DNA from: Mytilus trossulus
Lineage: Eukaryota; Mollusca; Bivalvia; Mytilida; Mytilidae
Assembly: GCF_036588685.1 (NCBI RefSeq)
Contig: NW_026963296.1
Location: forward strand, 2,418,001-2,482,000
DNA length: 64,000 nucleotides
Direction of reading: 5' to 3'
Position numbers and translations under genes: made by a program. The number at the start of each line of letters is the position of its first letter. The stretch's first letter is position 1. Below the pieces are notes generated by a model. That model worked only from the letters and a program-made list of their open reading frames with translations, was not told the DNA's origin and did not search any database. Shown here in pieces: positions 20,001-25,837 of this stretch.

Positions 20001-22396
20001 AATACTTTAATAGTCTATTTTAATTATTAGTATATATAAATGATATACAATGTATGCAACAGTAATATGTAATACCAAGTCTTGAAATATGTCTGACATG
20101 TCCTTTAGGTCATTTCATTATGTGTTCAAAAATATTTTATGTAATTTTTCTCTATGAATTCTTTATATTTATTTTTTGAACATTATTCTCTTTTCTGAAG
20201 CTTGGTGTAAAATATTGACAACATAATGGCTACCCATGTTAATCTGAGACAACTATTCACAGCATTCAAAGTAGTAGCCCCCCACTCAGTGCAGTGTTCT
20301 CCCCAGGCCCTTAAAGGACCACGGGCCCACGATGTATAATTTTCTACCGCGGTGGTATCGTTCTTGCCGCGATGTATAATTTTCCTCCGTGGTGCTACAG
20401 TTTTCGGTAAAAAAAAAATCGTATTAAAATCGGTAAAGTTTCAGATGACTTCAACTTTCCATGAAAATTGACCAGTTCTAACCAGTTTAATCCAGTATTG
20501 ACAAGTAGATTGTTTACACCACGTGATCGATTTACCTGTTGAGGTTAACATTGATGATTGGATTTAATCAATGTACATGATTCTTTTGTGTTTTAATTAA
20601 TTAAGAGGTCATAATTTTATGATTTTTGCATAATTTTCTAACAGACTTGTGAGGGACAAGCAGACATTTGTTAATGAACCCTTTTACGCCAGTCTCAAGT
20701 CAAAATAATTTGCCTTTTAGGAATTTATAGTGGAGTTACTTCCCCTGATTTTGCTAATTACAAATAAATGCTCCTCACATAAAATTTGTCATTGAAAATA
20801 AAAATAAAGTACAAATTGAATGCAAAATTATATTAAAATGTTACATTAAGGATAAAAACTTTCTTAGAACATACCAACAAAAATGTTTTGCAAATTATTT
20901 TTGAGAATCATACCATTATTGATGCACAGACATATTACAATAAATAGGTAGTGTTTTAAAATATGTTGGCTGTGAAAGGTAACAAGCCTACTGCCACACC
21001 TGAAATACATTTACATGCAGGACTATAAATAGGGATCATCCTTGTAAATACACTTCTCTTACTTTTTTGAAGTCTAATACAAAATATTAACTATAAAAAT
21101 AATTTGATGTTTGTAAAAGAATCAGGTGTAAAACTATGGAAAATAGTATATAATTTACTGAAGGTTATTGGGACAAAATGGCTTGATCAAAATATAAGAA
21201 GTGACTTAGCTTAAAGACAAATTGTGCTTTCTTTTGTTTATTCTTCAAAAATATTAAAGTATGATTTACTTTTTCTACCAATAATTTTCTGACCCAAAGT
21301 CCTACAACACAGTACCACAGTAAACAAAACAAAGGCAAACAGGTAATGACAAAAAGTAACAAGAAAAAAATAAGCGACGCCATGTGACACAAAATACTAT
21401 AAAATTCATTTCGTCACGCGTTACCCTGGTGCTATCCCAAAATCCTGGGGAGAACACTGCAGTGCAAAGGACGATCCAGAGGGGCCAAGCCCCCCCCCCC
21501 CTCGCCTTTCCTGGAAAAAAATTGTGGCTTGATCATATAGGGAATTACTGAAGAATGACTGGAGCAAGTCTTGAAAATATCTGACATGTCCTTTCGGTCA
21601 TTTAATTATGTGTTCAAAATATATTTTATGTAATTTTTCTCTATGAATTCTTTACATTTATTTTTTGAACATTATTCTCTTTTCTAAACCTTGGTGGAAA
21701 ATATCGACAACATAATGGCTACCCATGTTAATCTGAGACTACTATTCACAGCATTCAAAGTAGTAGCCCCAGAATCGGTGCATAGGCGGATCCAGAGGGG
21801 CCCAGCCCCAGCCCCCCCCCCCCCCCTCCCTCCCCTTTTCATGGAAAAAAATTGTGGGTTGATCATATACGGAATTACTGAAGCATGACTGGAGCGGGTC
21901 CCCCCCCCCCCCCTTAACAAGGAAAAGTTCGGGACCTGCAGTGTAAATACAAATAAGCATGTAGCATGATATGCAGTTATATCTTTTAATCTGGGACAAC
22001 TATCATTTTTTTATCACACCTTTAAGATCCTGCAACTAAGTGTTTAATGCAATGACAAATGAATGAGGATACCAAAAAGATAGATTGCAATACAAAGAAA
22101 TGGAGTACTTAGCAAGTATAAAAAATGTTGTAACTGTAAGTAACAAAACAAAATTCGTCTTTTCGGGCAAGTGAGAAATCTTAACGACAGAACATTATTG
22201 GTGTGTACGTTTCTAATGAAAACAATAAGGGGGCGTACTTGTATTTGTCAAAAAGTGCTTGTGCCTCTTCAAAACCATTGTTAAGTAACATCCTTATTCC
22301 TGACAACGCAAGTTCAGAGTCATCTTGGCCAAGAACACTTTCTGATTCCGAACTACCCATATCTGTCATATCTGACATTTCAGATCTTCCTGCCAT
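4881..22396 (-). CDS. TTC39C: TTC39C-like tetratricopeptide repeat protein (complete gene, 14 coding exons, 586 aa)
   Basis: Spliced minus-strand gene. Coding exons in order: 22396-22239, 19984-19936, 19291-19154, 18384-17829, 15601-15504, 14534-14441, 12531-12477, 11632-11580, 10053-9944, 8959-8836, 7796-7699, 6869-6765, 5484-5446, 4964-4881. All introns are GT-AG and all phases join without a frameshift, giving 586 residues against about 583 in human TTC39C. The sequence follows vertebrate TTC39C throughout: LLNNGF near residue 38, YIKGGW in exon 4, SMVPPKILKLIEFLGFEGD, DMKAPLATLGLLWYHT, LRPFFALDG, KNNQIEAF, and YDFENRL near the C terminus. The family (Iml2/TTC39, alpha-helical TPR-like repeats) is cytosolic and its biochemistry is poorly defined; vertebrate TTC39C has been linked to cilium assembly, yeast Iml2 to lipid droplets and inclusion clearance. 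I see no AATAAA on this strand for about 1.8 kb past the stop, so the poly(A) site is undefined. Introns hold many repeats but none breaks an exon. Confidence 0.96.
4992..5240. repeat. 100-bp tandem repeat, about 2.4 copies, in TTC39C intron 13
   Basis: GTTGGAAAATTTAATACAGC occurs at 4996 and 5096, followed in each copy by GTTCAAAAGGTCTCC. A third, partial copy ends near 5240. Confidence 0.85.
5446..5484 (-). CDS. TTC39C: TTC39C coding exon 13 (residues 547-559)
   Basis: A 39-nt micro-exon with acceptor ATTTTCAG and donor GTTTGT. It encodes TKGKAKDLLQKIK, matching vertebrate GRGRALLLQAK. It is needed to link exons 12 and 14 in frame. Confidence 0.9.
5858..5990. mobile_element. Short hAT-like MITE copy, degraded ends
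   Basis: Core GGGGGGTTTTGAACTATCAATGCATTTGAATGGG followed by poly-C and poly-T, as in the better preserved copy at 35398-35545. Sits in TTC39C intron 12. Confidence 0.5.
6066..6230 (+). repeat. Dispersed repeat family D, partial
   Basis: Carries the family phrases ACTTTAACCTGAAGCGGGAC and CATAATGTCCATAATTGGGGCAT. Internal sequence between them is altered. Full-length relatives at 7018-7286 and 40075-40312. Confidence 0.65.
6765..6869 (-). CDS. TTC39C: TTC39C coding exon 12 (residues 512-546)
   Basis: 105 nt, phase 0 at both ends, acceptor TTTGTTGCAG and donor GTAAGA. It encodes HVPAFTLYEIASIKM, matching vertebrate YVQPYACYELGCLLL. Confidence 0.93.
7018..7286 (+). repeat. Dispersed repeat family D, near full length
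   Basis: Starts at TGTGTCCCAAGTACACGGATG and ends CCATAAATGGGGCATAAA. Intermediate blocks include ATTTTCTATGTTCAGTGGACC and AACCTGAAGTGGGACAAACGG. Other copies: 10275-10390, 25173-25604 (minus), 40075-40312. Lies in TTC39C intron 11. Confidence 0.75.
7298..7360 (-). repeat. Dispersed repeat family A, 5'-terminal fragment
   Basis: Reverse complement of the family head: GAGAATGG, then GGAATGTGTCAAA, then ACAACAACCCAACC. Other copies at 9172, 10166, 26659, 39399, 48705 and 57787. Confidence 0.65.
7699..7796 (-). CDS. TTC39C: TTC39C coding exon 11 (residues 479-511)
   Basis: 98 nt with acceptor ATTTTAG and donor GTAAGA. It encodes DKNVFHLKCLLEGAIYKELG, matching vertebrate VVGLKYLLLGAIHKCLG. Confidence 0.93.
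7890..8122 (-). mobile_element. tRNA-derived SINE (copy 1)
   Basis: On the minus strand it reads a tRNA-like head with B-box-like GAGTTCGAACCCC. This is followed by a conserved body: TCCAATCTTAATTGACTAGG, GGTTTTCTCCAGGCACTC, TTCCTCCACCAATAAAAACT, ACCGCCACGAAATAG. A second copy lies at 15252-15477. The body resembles the conserved central domain of widespread metazoan/bivalve SINEs (family knowledge, not checked). Within TTC39C intron 10. Confidence 0.7.
8142..8376. mobile_element. MITE with CTGTAAATTCAG-type inverted ends
   Basis: Left TACTTTAAATTCAGAAATCA and right TTATTTATGAATTTACAGTA are imperfect inverted repeats. A 20-bp direct repeat (GATTTTAGATTTAAATGT) lies inside. Immediately adjacent to the SINE at 7890-8122. 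Confidence 0.5.
8836..8959 (-). CDS. TTC39C: TTC39C coding exon 10 (residues 438-479, partial last codon)
   Basis: 124 nt with acceptor TTTCCTAG. The donor is the first of three overlapping GT sites (GTGTGT), chosen because only this phase keeps exon 11 open. It encodes a helix with LELIFLWHALPTC, matching vertebrate IEVLYLWKALPNC. Confidence 0.92.
9172..9355 (-). repeat. Dispersed repeat family A copy
   Basis: Minus-strand copy: AGTATGACATCCATTATCACTGAACTAG, AAGGGGCCAGCTGAAGGACG, and the ACACATTCCCCATTTCC head. Lies in TTC39C intron 9. Confidence 0.7.
9447..9630. mobile_element. Degraded copy of the ACTGTGGATTC MITE
   Basis: Left AAACTGTGAATTCAGC and right AATGTATCCACAGTATAT resemble the ends of the element at 1444-1655, with a diverged interior. 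Confidence 0.4.
9944..10053 (-). CDS. TTC39C: TTC39C coding exon 9 (residues 401-437)
   Basis: 110 nt with acceptor TTTTCCAG and donor GTAAGT. It encodes LGAMGDVKGAKDTLKDVP followed by KKKNNQIEAFVSRR, matching vertebrate GATGDVDGAQ and RKNNQIEQFSVKKA. Confidence 0.94.
10166..10390 (+). repeat. Adjacent fragments of dispersed families A and D
   Basis: 10166-10262 carries GAGAATGG, TATGTCAAAGAGACAACAAACCGACCATAGAG (family A head). 10275-10390 carries the family D head (AATGTGTCCCTAGTACATGGATG). Both are truncated and lie between TTC39C exons 8 and 9. Confidence 0.65.
10385..10530. mobile_element. Palindromic MITE-like repeat
   Basis: AAGGCCTCAAGGTCATAAAACT at the left is inverted as AGTTTTATGCCTTCAAGGCCT at the right. 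TTCGAGCATGATTTTTGT occurs twice directly inside. Confidence 0.6.
10640..11035 (+). repeat. Dispersed repeat ending CCCTTGGCTAGCAAAGATG
   Basis: Contains TTCAGTGTGAAGGTAAAAACAC and ends with CAAGGGTGGAGAAGAGGGAAG, AACCCTTGGCTAGCAAAGATG. Related sequence occurs inverted at 29290-29490 and direct at 29700-29935. It lies in TTC39C intron 8. Confidence 0.6.
11284..11390. mobile_element. 107-bp palindromic (hairpin) MITE
   Basis: Left arm AATAGGTAGTTTAATTTTTG, CTACTGTCTATATCATGTTG. The right arm is its inverted partner, ending ACCACCTATT. The arms pair over nearly their whole length around a short spacer, so the sequence could form a cruciform or RNA hairpin. Confidence 0.7.
11399..11518. mobile_element. 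Second palindromic MITE, TIR TATCGGTAAT
   Basis: TATCGGTAAT at the left and ATTACCGATA at the right flank an inner inverted pair, GCCTAATATTTT and AAAATATTAGGC. Abuts the hairpin at 11284-11390; it lies only 62 bp from TTC39C exon 8. Confidence 0.6.
11580..11632 (-). CDS. TTC39C: TTC39C coding exon 8 (residues 383-401, split codons)
   Basis: A 53-nt exon with acceptor TTTGTAG and donor GTACGT. It encodes LKDETKWSKCYYTYLMG, matching vertebrate LKNESRWSQCYYAYL. Confidence 0.93.
12007..12178. mobile_element. Palindromic repeat, copy 1 (TTC39C intron 7)
   Basis: Inverted arms GTGTATTACGATATTTCTCC and GGAGAAATATCGTAATACAC surround a TTAAATT-rich centre. A single-orientation tail (TTTCTCTAATGATTG, TTTTCAAAGATTTGAGGAAA) follows. 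Second copy at 14245-14430. Confidence 0.75.
12477..12531 (-). CDS. TTC39C: TTC39C coding exon 7 (residues 365-383, split codons)
   Basis: A 55-nt exon with acceptor GAACAG and donor GTACAT. It encodes WCNIMKLNWRESLGAFT, matching vertebrate WCSMIELNFKDAFDSF. It fits only with both neighbouring phases. Confidence 0.92.
12903..13938. mobile_element. 1,036-bp palindrome-tipped transposable element, TAAA target duplication
   Basis: Terminal inverted repeats start TGTTCCGGACCATATGAG and match perfectly for about 53 bp; TAAA flanks both ends (12899-12902, 13939-13942). The ends are built of repeated palindromes: GACCATACGCGTATGGTC (perfect 18-bp palindrome) plus CATATGGTCC/GGACCATATG units. There are three to four at the left and five to six at the right. 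The interior (13020-13760) is AT-rich and holds a decayed cysteine-rich coding fragment (separate entry). It is inserted in TTC39C intron 6. The 4-bp duplication and the complex sub-terminal palindromes do not match a superfamily I can name with confidence. Confidence 0.8.
13460..13604 (+). pseudogene. Decayed cysteine-rich (CXC-like) coding fragment inside the palindrome-tipped element
   Basis: One plus-strand frame reads TKCVNEKDRAQISCKCKKA and on to MIPCGSECHPN before TAA at about 13602. Its Cys spacing (CKCKK...C..ECHP) resembles the CXC-type Cys tails found on some mollusc integrase/transposase-like proteins. Just upstream a different frame is open (KIAKDLGITERSCKKG), suggesting a frameshift. 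It is probably the 3' end of a dead element-encoded protein. Confidence 0.4.
14245..14430. mobile_element. Palindromic repeat, copy 2 (TTC39C intron 6)
   Basis: Same family as 12007-12178: arms near GTGTGTTACTATATTTC and GAAATATAAAAATACAC, then the TTTCTCTAATGATT, TTTTCAAAGATTTGAAGAAA tail. The tail ends within about 10-20 bp of the exon 6 donor at 14440. Confidence 0.7.
14441..14534 (-). CDS. TTC39C: TTC39C coding exon 6 (residues 334-365, partial last codon)
   Basis: 94 nt with acceptor TTTGTAG and donor GTAAAC. It encodes a helix ending ELMNLYEIG, matching vertebrate CLYEIG. A dispersed palindromic repeat ends about 10-20 bp beyond the donor. Confidence 0.93.
15252..15477 (+). mobile_element. 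tRNA-derived SINE (copy 2)
   Basis: Plus-strand copy: tRNA-like GCCTCAGTGGAGTAAG head, B-box-like CAGTTCGAATGCC, then TTCCAATCTTAATTGACTTG, TTTTTCTCCAAGCACTCC and CTTCCTCCACCAAAAAATAA. Ends 27 bp before TTC39C exon 5's donor side. Diverged from the copy at 7890-8122. Confidence 0.7.
15504..15601 (-). CDS. TTC39C: TTC39C coding exon 5 (residues 301-333)
   Basis: 98 nt with acceptor TTTTCAG and donor GTAAAT. It encodes the TPR-like helix pair ending ALFLFFRGRIQRLR, matching vertebrate SLFMFFKGRIQRLE. Confidence 0.94.
15960..17078 (-). repeat. Repeat element built of about 170-bp tandem monomers
   Basis: ATAAGTTCAAAGGGGCGTAA recurs at about 16151, 16320, 16490, 16660 and 16827, with TATGCACAACTACATAGTAT and TTCTGTTGTGTGGTTTGAG in each monomer. 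The ends CATACCCCACG (near 15983) and CGTGGGGTATAA (near 17068) are inverted. A GGACGGACTGAC-type microsatellite precedes the right end. Located in TTC39C intron 4. Confidence 0.85.
17176..17759. mobile_element. 584-bp MITE, TIR AAGGAGTAGGGGCAATAAGG
   Basis: Left AAGGAGTAGGGGCAATAAGGCC and right GGCCTTATTGCCCCTACTCCTT are near-perfect inverted repeats, flanked by TA at both ends. The interior has no coding. Ends only 70 bp from TTC39C exon 4. Confidence 0.85.
17829..18384 (-). CDS. TTC39C: TTC39C coding exon 4 (residues 116-300)
   Basis: The largest exon, 556 nt, with acceptor TTTACAG and donor GTAAAT. It carries the family core: QRQVIVADS, YIKGGWYLRKAYKIYEK, VNFGYGTFQLCISMVPPKIL, DMKAPLATLGLLWYHT and LRPFFALDG. 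The poorly conserved Ser-rich stretch around residues 180-205 is a linker. The ATG inside it is not the start: the frame stays open upstream to the acceptor and continues the homology. Confidence 0.97.
18385..19153. other. TTC39C intron 3, no recognised features
   Basis: AT-rich intron with a loose internal duplication (TTGAAATTTGCACATTTCAT around 18860 resembles TCTCGAAATTTGTACATTTCAT around 18580). No element ends or ORFs supported. Confidence 0.5.
19154..19291 (-). CDS. TTC39C: TTC39C coding exon 3 (residues 70-115)
   Basis: 138 nt, phase 0 at both ends, acceptor CTTTCAG and donor GTTTGT. It encodes TALISFEDEKM, then LEETEKLC, and ends in a lysine-rich run. This corresponds to vertebrate TFEEEKM and TEKLCES. 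Confidence 0.94.
19936..19984 (-). CDS. TTC39C: TTC39C coding exon 2 (residues 53-69)
   Basis: A 49-nt exon with acceptor TTTTCAG and donor GTTAGT. It encodes NDSSLMHAGNSFVYFM, which aligns with the vertebrate segment that ends in SFVSFL. It is too short for ORF finders and was placed by phase, splice sites and homology. Confidence 0.93.
20076..21893. repeat. Tandem duplication of about 325 bp, first copy split by a TIR element
   Basis: Copy 1 is 20076-20291 plus 21460-21564; copy 2 is 21565-21893. Shared phrases are TGACATGTCCTTTNGGTCATTT, TGGCTACCCATGTTAATCTGAGAC, GCATTCAAAGTAGTAGCCCC, then GATCCAGAGGGGCC, a poly-C tract and GAATTACTGAAG. Copy 2 lacks the inserted element and serves as its empty site. 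Lies in TTC39C intron 1. Confidence 0.88.
20292..21459. mobile_element. 1,168-bp non-autonomous element, TIR CAGTGTTCTCCCCAGG, 5-bp target duplication
   Basis: Perfect 16-bp terminal inverted repeats CAGTGTTCTCCCCAGG flanked by CAGTG on both sides. The neighbouring duplicate at 21565-21893 shows the site without the insertion. CAG-starting ends with a 5-bp duplication fit the hAT group reported with 5-bp duplications (family knowledge). The interior has short inverted GC-rich boxes (CCGCGGTGG, GATGTATAATTTT twice) and no transposase ORF. Confidence 0.8.
22239..22396 (-). CDS. TTC39C: TTC39C coding exon 1 (residues 1-52)
   Basis: Starts at ATG 22396, the first in-frame Met, giving MAGRSEMSD. 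It ends inside codon 53 (Lys) at a GTACGC donor. The N terminus is acidic and Ser-rich before the conserved ELALSGIRMLLNNGFEEA stretch. Vertebrate TTC39C also begins with a low-complexity acidic leader ahead of this block. Confidence 0.95.
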
Positions 22397-22561
22397 TTTG
22401 AAAATTTGTATAATCAGCTGGGAAGTTTATTTTTCAGGGTCATGTTCTGTAACGATGTCCATAATTTACTACTTCCGGTTTGATGGAGAACCGAAAGGGA
22501 TTTTAGAAGAAATAATTTCAGAAATAATCAGTTAAAATTTCGAATCCATATCAACGTGAGT
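22397..22561. promoter_or_regulatory. Probable bidirectional promoter of TTC39C and Gemin7
   Basis: The TTC39C start codon (22396, minus) faces the Gemin7 gene on the plus strand. Between them is a perfect ETS-type site, ACTTCCGG at 22471-22478, common in divergent housekeeping promoters. A GTGAGT donor-like hexamer at 22556-22561 on the plus strand is a candidate end of a non-coding Gemin7 exon 1. That would join to the acceptor ending at 24547. Inference from arrangement and motifs; no transcript evidence. Confidence 0.5.
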
Positions 22562-24547
22562 CGGCTGATAGTAATGATATTGTTTTGATTTGAAATCTTC
22601 GACATATATTTTTTAGTTCTTAAAATACTGTATCAAGTACCTTAATATTAAAATTAAATAATCGAAAACCAATAGGCCCTTCCGTTCCTCGGAAGTTAAA
22701 TGATTCCACCGGTAAACAAAAAGTGACGGCACATGTTGACAAATTTATATCATTCTTCCAAAAAATACGAAGCACAATCGTAAAAGAAAATTTATACGGA
22801 TTTGCTGCAACCACAACTTTACCAACAACGCGTTTAAAAACAAAGGGTATAACAAAATTGTGTAAGAATTACTTGACGTCGAGATTTGTTGACGTTGGTC
22901 GAAACAGCTAAAGTTCTTTAAAAAAAATAAGACATAGTTCCCCATTATTGCATTAACTAAATAATTGATGAATCTGTTGCGAAGATAATACGTATATTGC
23001 CATCGATTTTTAAGAGCATCACCAATCCTACAAGGGTTGTGGTCGTTCCGTCCCCATTTCGATTCGGCCCCAAAAATAAATAAAATGTTTCGCTGGGCAT
23101 AGTCCAAATAATTATGACGTCTTGAAAGGCTAGTATAATTTGTTTCTTTGACACCTTACTTCGACTACGCTGGGCGCAGCCTTGTACGACTGCAGAGGCC
23201 AATCGCTGCACAAACCCTGTGAAAAAAATTAATTTTGACAAAGTAAATATGAACGTTACATCTCAATTTTTTTTTTTTGATAACCACTAACCGGTCTAAC
23301 CCAAACTTTTTTTATAACTGCAAATAGATCCATACATTTAAACATGTTAAAAGTTATTGTCGGGAAACTTGGTTACACTCAAGACCTGAAATTATACGAC
23401 TTAAATTATTCAATCAAATTGCAATAACTTTTTTATTATTATATGGAATTTGTTTAAGTTGGAATTTTATTAATTGTAAATATCCAATCATATTTCATTG
23501 AAATTTAAATGTTTTAAATTAAAAACAAATTTTTTAAGCAAAAAGTTGGACCTGAATGAAGAAATGAAAAGACCTGATGCATGAAGGGACCTGAAAATCT
23601 ATGGTCGGACTAATTCTAACTTCAATTATAACCTTTTTAATATTCAGTGGATATCTTTCAACTTTTGAGTTTGTGAAACAAAAAGTTCAATATAATGATA
23701 ATATAAAAAAAATATGTGAAAAATATCATTTGGGTGTCAAAACTCTGACCTGAACGGAAAATTCAAAATCTGAATGAGCCTAAACTAAAATTCCGCTAAT
23801 ATTTTTTTTTAAACGAAAATAATAAACATAGACAATAAATATGGTTGTTAACTTTTCATATTCGATGTCATTTGGTCTCTTGTTGAGATCTGTCTCATTG
23901 GGATCCCACCCCATCTTCTTTGTAATTTTTATTAATGGAAGATACTTATAATACGATAGTTCATGTAACAATATATAGTGATAATCCAATTGAAAGATTA
24001 AAGTGAAATGTGTATTTAGACTAATGATCCAATTATCACCTAATATCAATACAAGGTGTGAATTGCAACTGGCACACATGCATGTAATCAAAAGATTCCA
24101 AACGACAAACAATCGTCTTTAAATTACACATGATTTATGGGGAAGCAATACTATTATTTTCATTTGAAGTTTAAGACCTGGTTTAATATATATTAATGCA
24201 GTTTAAGCAAGTTGAATTAGTTTGAAAAATTTCAACAGGCATTTTCTTTTTGTTTTCATCATCAACAAGGTTTTTTGTATTCAAATATCAATATGTTCCT
24301 GTATAAATATATAGTCATTCATTCTCTTCCATAGATTTTTGTCTAAAATAAAAACAAATTGAAACAACAATGTTGATTTAAAAAGAAACAAATAAAAAAC
24401 ATTTTATTCTGGCCTCAAATTATTACATGCTTAGACCCCTGGTCACCCAATAGTCATGATAGTAATACATTGTTAGTGACTTTGATTTTGATTTCATGTA
24501 CATTGTACAATGTACACATGGTACAATAATTTCTTCTTTTATTTCAG
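22562..24547. other. Presumed Gemin7 first intron, unique AT-rich sequence
   Basis: No ORF here shows family resemblance. One partial family C-like phrase (ATCTGTCTCATTGGGATCCCACCCCATCTTC) is seen at about 23893-23925. Otherwise nothing recognised. Confidence 0.4.
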
Positions 24548-24560
24548 AACTTAAACAACA

Positions 24561-24833
24561 ATGAACAATTCAACAGTTACAAAACAAGAGCAAAGGACTT
24601 TTTTACGTGAAAGATTTCTTCGTCTTCTATCCCATTTATCAGGTCAAGACGCCAAAATTAAGATGCATGAGAGGACATCTGTGTCATGTGTTTTAGGACA
24701 AGTAGATATTGACATTCACCATGTACAAGTCTCGGATTTAACTACGCCAATGGGCAACATCCCAAATGCTGTACTCAGGATGTCGGATGTGATTTCCATT
24801 GAAGTGCCTGATCTCAATACATCTAACAGATGA
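24561..24833 (+). CDS. GEMIN7: Gemin7, SMN-complex Sm-like subunit (90 aa)
   Basis: The 90-residue product matches the conserved part of animal Gemin7: TFLRERFLRLLSHLSGQ (helix 1) aligns with human ALRERYLRSLLAMVGHQ. Then come MHERTSVS, GQVDIDIHHVQVSDLTTPMG (human GATDLDVANFYVSQLQTPIG) and AVLRMSDVISIEV (human ALLRCSDIISYTF). Gemin7 adopts an Sm-like fold, pairs with Gemin6 and supports SMN-dependent assembly of Sm cores on spliceosomal snRNAs. The human protein is 131 residues; this one lacks most of the disordered N-terminal extension. The CDS is a single exon whose ATG lies 13 nt after a TTTATTTCAG acceptor (exon start 24548), so an upstream non-coding exon is expected. An AATAAA lies at 25136-25141. 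Confidence 0.93.
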   Translation: MNNSTVTKQEQRTFLRERFLRLLSHLSGQDAKIKMHERTSVSCVLGQVDIDIHHVQVSDLTTPMGNIPNAVLRMSDVISIEVPDLNTSNR

Positions 24834-25135
24834 TTTAAATGATTCTCTAAGGAGGTTGTTTTCCTGATTACAGATTAGGATGTTATCATGGTAATAAGAT
24901 GTATCATAGATGTGCTGAATTGGCGCAACAATCTTATACAAAATAGTGAATGGATATTAAGCATGTTTAGTGAACATGGTGATTTTCATGTCATCATACA
25001 GATGCATAGGCAATTGAAAAGATTTAATGCTGAACGACTTGACTATTTATATAATGTTAAAATCTAGAAACAATTAGAATTCTGTGTTGAACTTAAGATG
25101 TTGACACATTTTTAATACAATATTACATTTGATAA

Positions 25136-25141
25136 AATAAA
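25136..25141 (+). terminator. Candidate poly(A) signal of Gemin7
   Basis: AATAAA about 300 nt past the Gemin7 stop codon, the first canonical signal downstream on this strand, just before a dispersed repeat begins. Confidence 0.5.
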
Positions 25142-25172
25142 TATTTATAGTTTTTTTTATGCATACGATAGT

Positions 25173-25604
25173 AGAGGGGCATAATGTTTTCTGGTCTGTG
25201 CGTCCGTCTGTCCTGCTTCGGGTTAAAGTTTATGGTCAAGGTAGTTTTTGGTGAAGTTAAAGTCCAATCAACTTGAAACTTAGTATACATGTGCCCTATG
25301 ATATGATCTTTCTAATTTTAATGCCACAAGTATTAATGCCACAAAAATTAGAGTTTTGACCCCAATTTTAAGGTTCACTGAACATAGAAAATGATAGTGC
25401 AAATTTCAGGTTAAAGTTTTTGGTCAGGTAGTTTTTGATAAAGTAGAAGTCTAATCAACTTGAAACTTAGTATGCATGGTCCCTTTGATAAGATCATTCT
25501 AATTTTAATGCCAAATTAGAGAATTTATTCCAATTTCACGTTCCACTAAACATAGAAAATGATAGTGCAAGTGGGGCATCCGTGTACTGTCGACACATTC
25601 TTGT
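25173..25604 (-). repeat. Dispersed repeat family D with internal duplication
   Basis: Minus-strand copy from GGGGCATAATGTTTTCTGG to GTGGGGCATCCGTGTACTG. The middle block (TTAAAGTTT..GGTCA..TAGTTTTTG..CAACTTGAAACTTAGTAT) occurs twice, so this copy is longer than its relatives. Confidence 0.75.
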
Positions 25605-25837
25605 TTTTAATACAAATTGTTTTCACAGTTCAGTATGTAAGACTTTAGTAGAACAAGATGCCTCACAAAAAAATAATAAATATACTTTTTCTTAAAATAA
25701 AAAAAAATAAATATAGTTCTCCAATTTAATACTTGTAGCATTTTCCTATAGTTGTACATGTATTAAAAGCATGGTCAGCATAAATCAACTGACCAAGATA
25801 GTGACCACTTTCTTGAATTGATTATGCAATAACATTG

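Noticed and set aside
22957-23241. 94-codon minus-strand ORF upstream of TTC39C
   Set aside because: No domain recognised and no splice or promoter context. Overlapping frames on the same strand are also open, as expected by chance.
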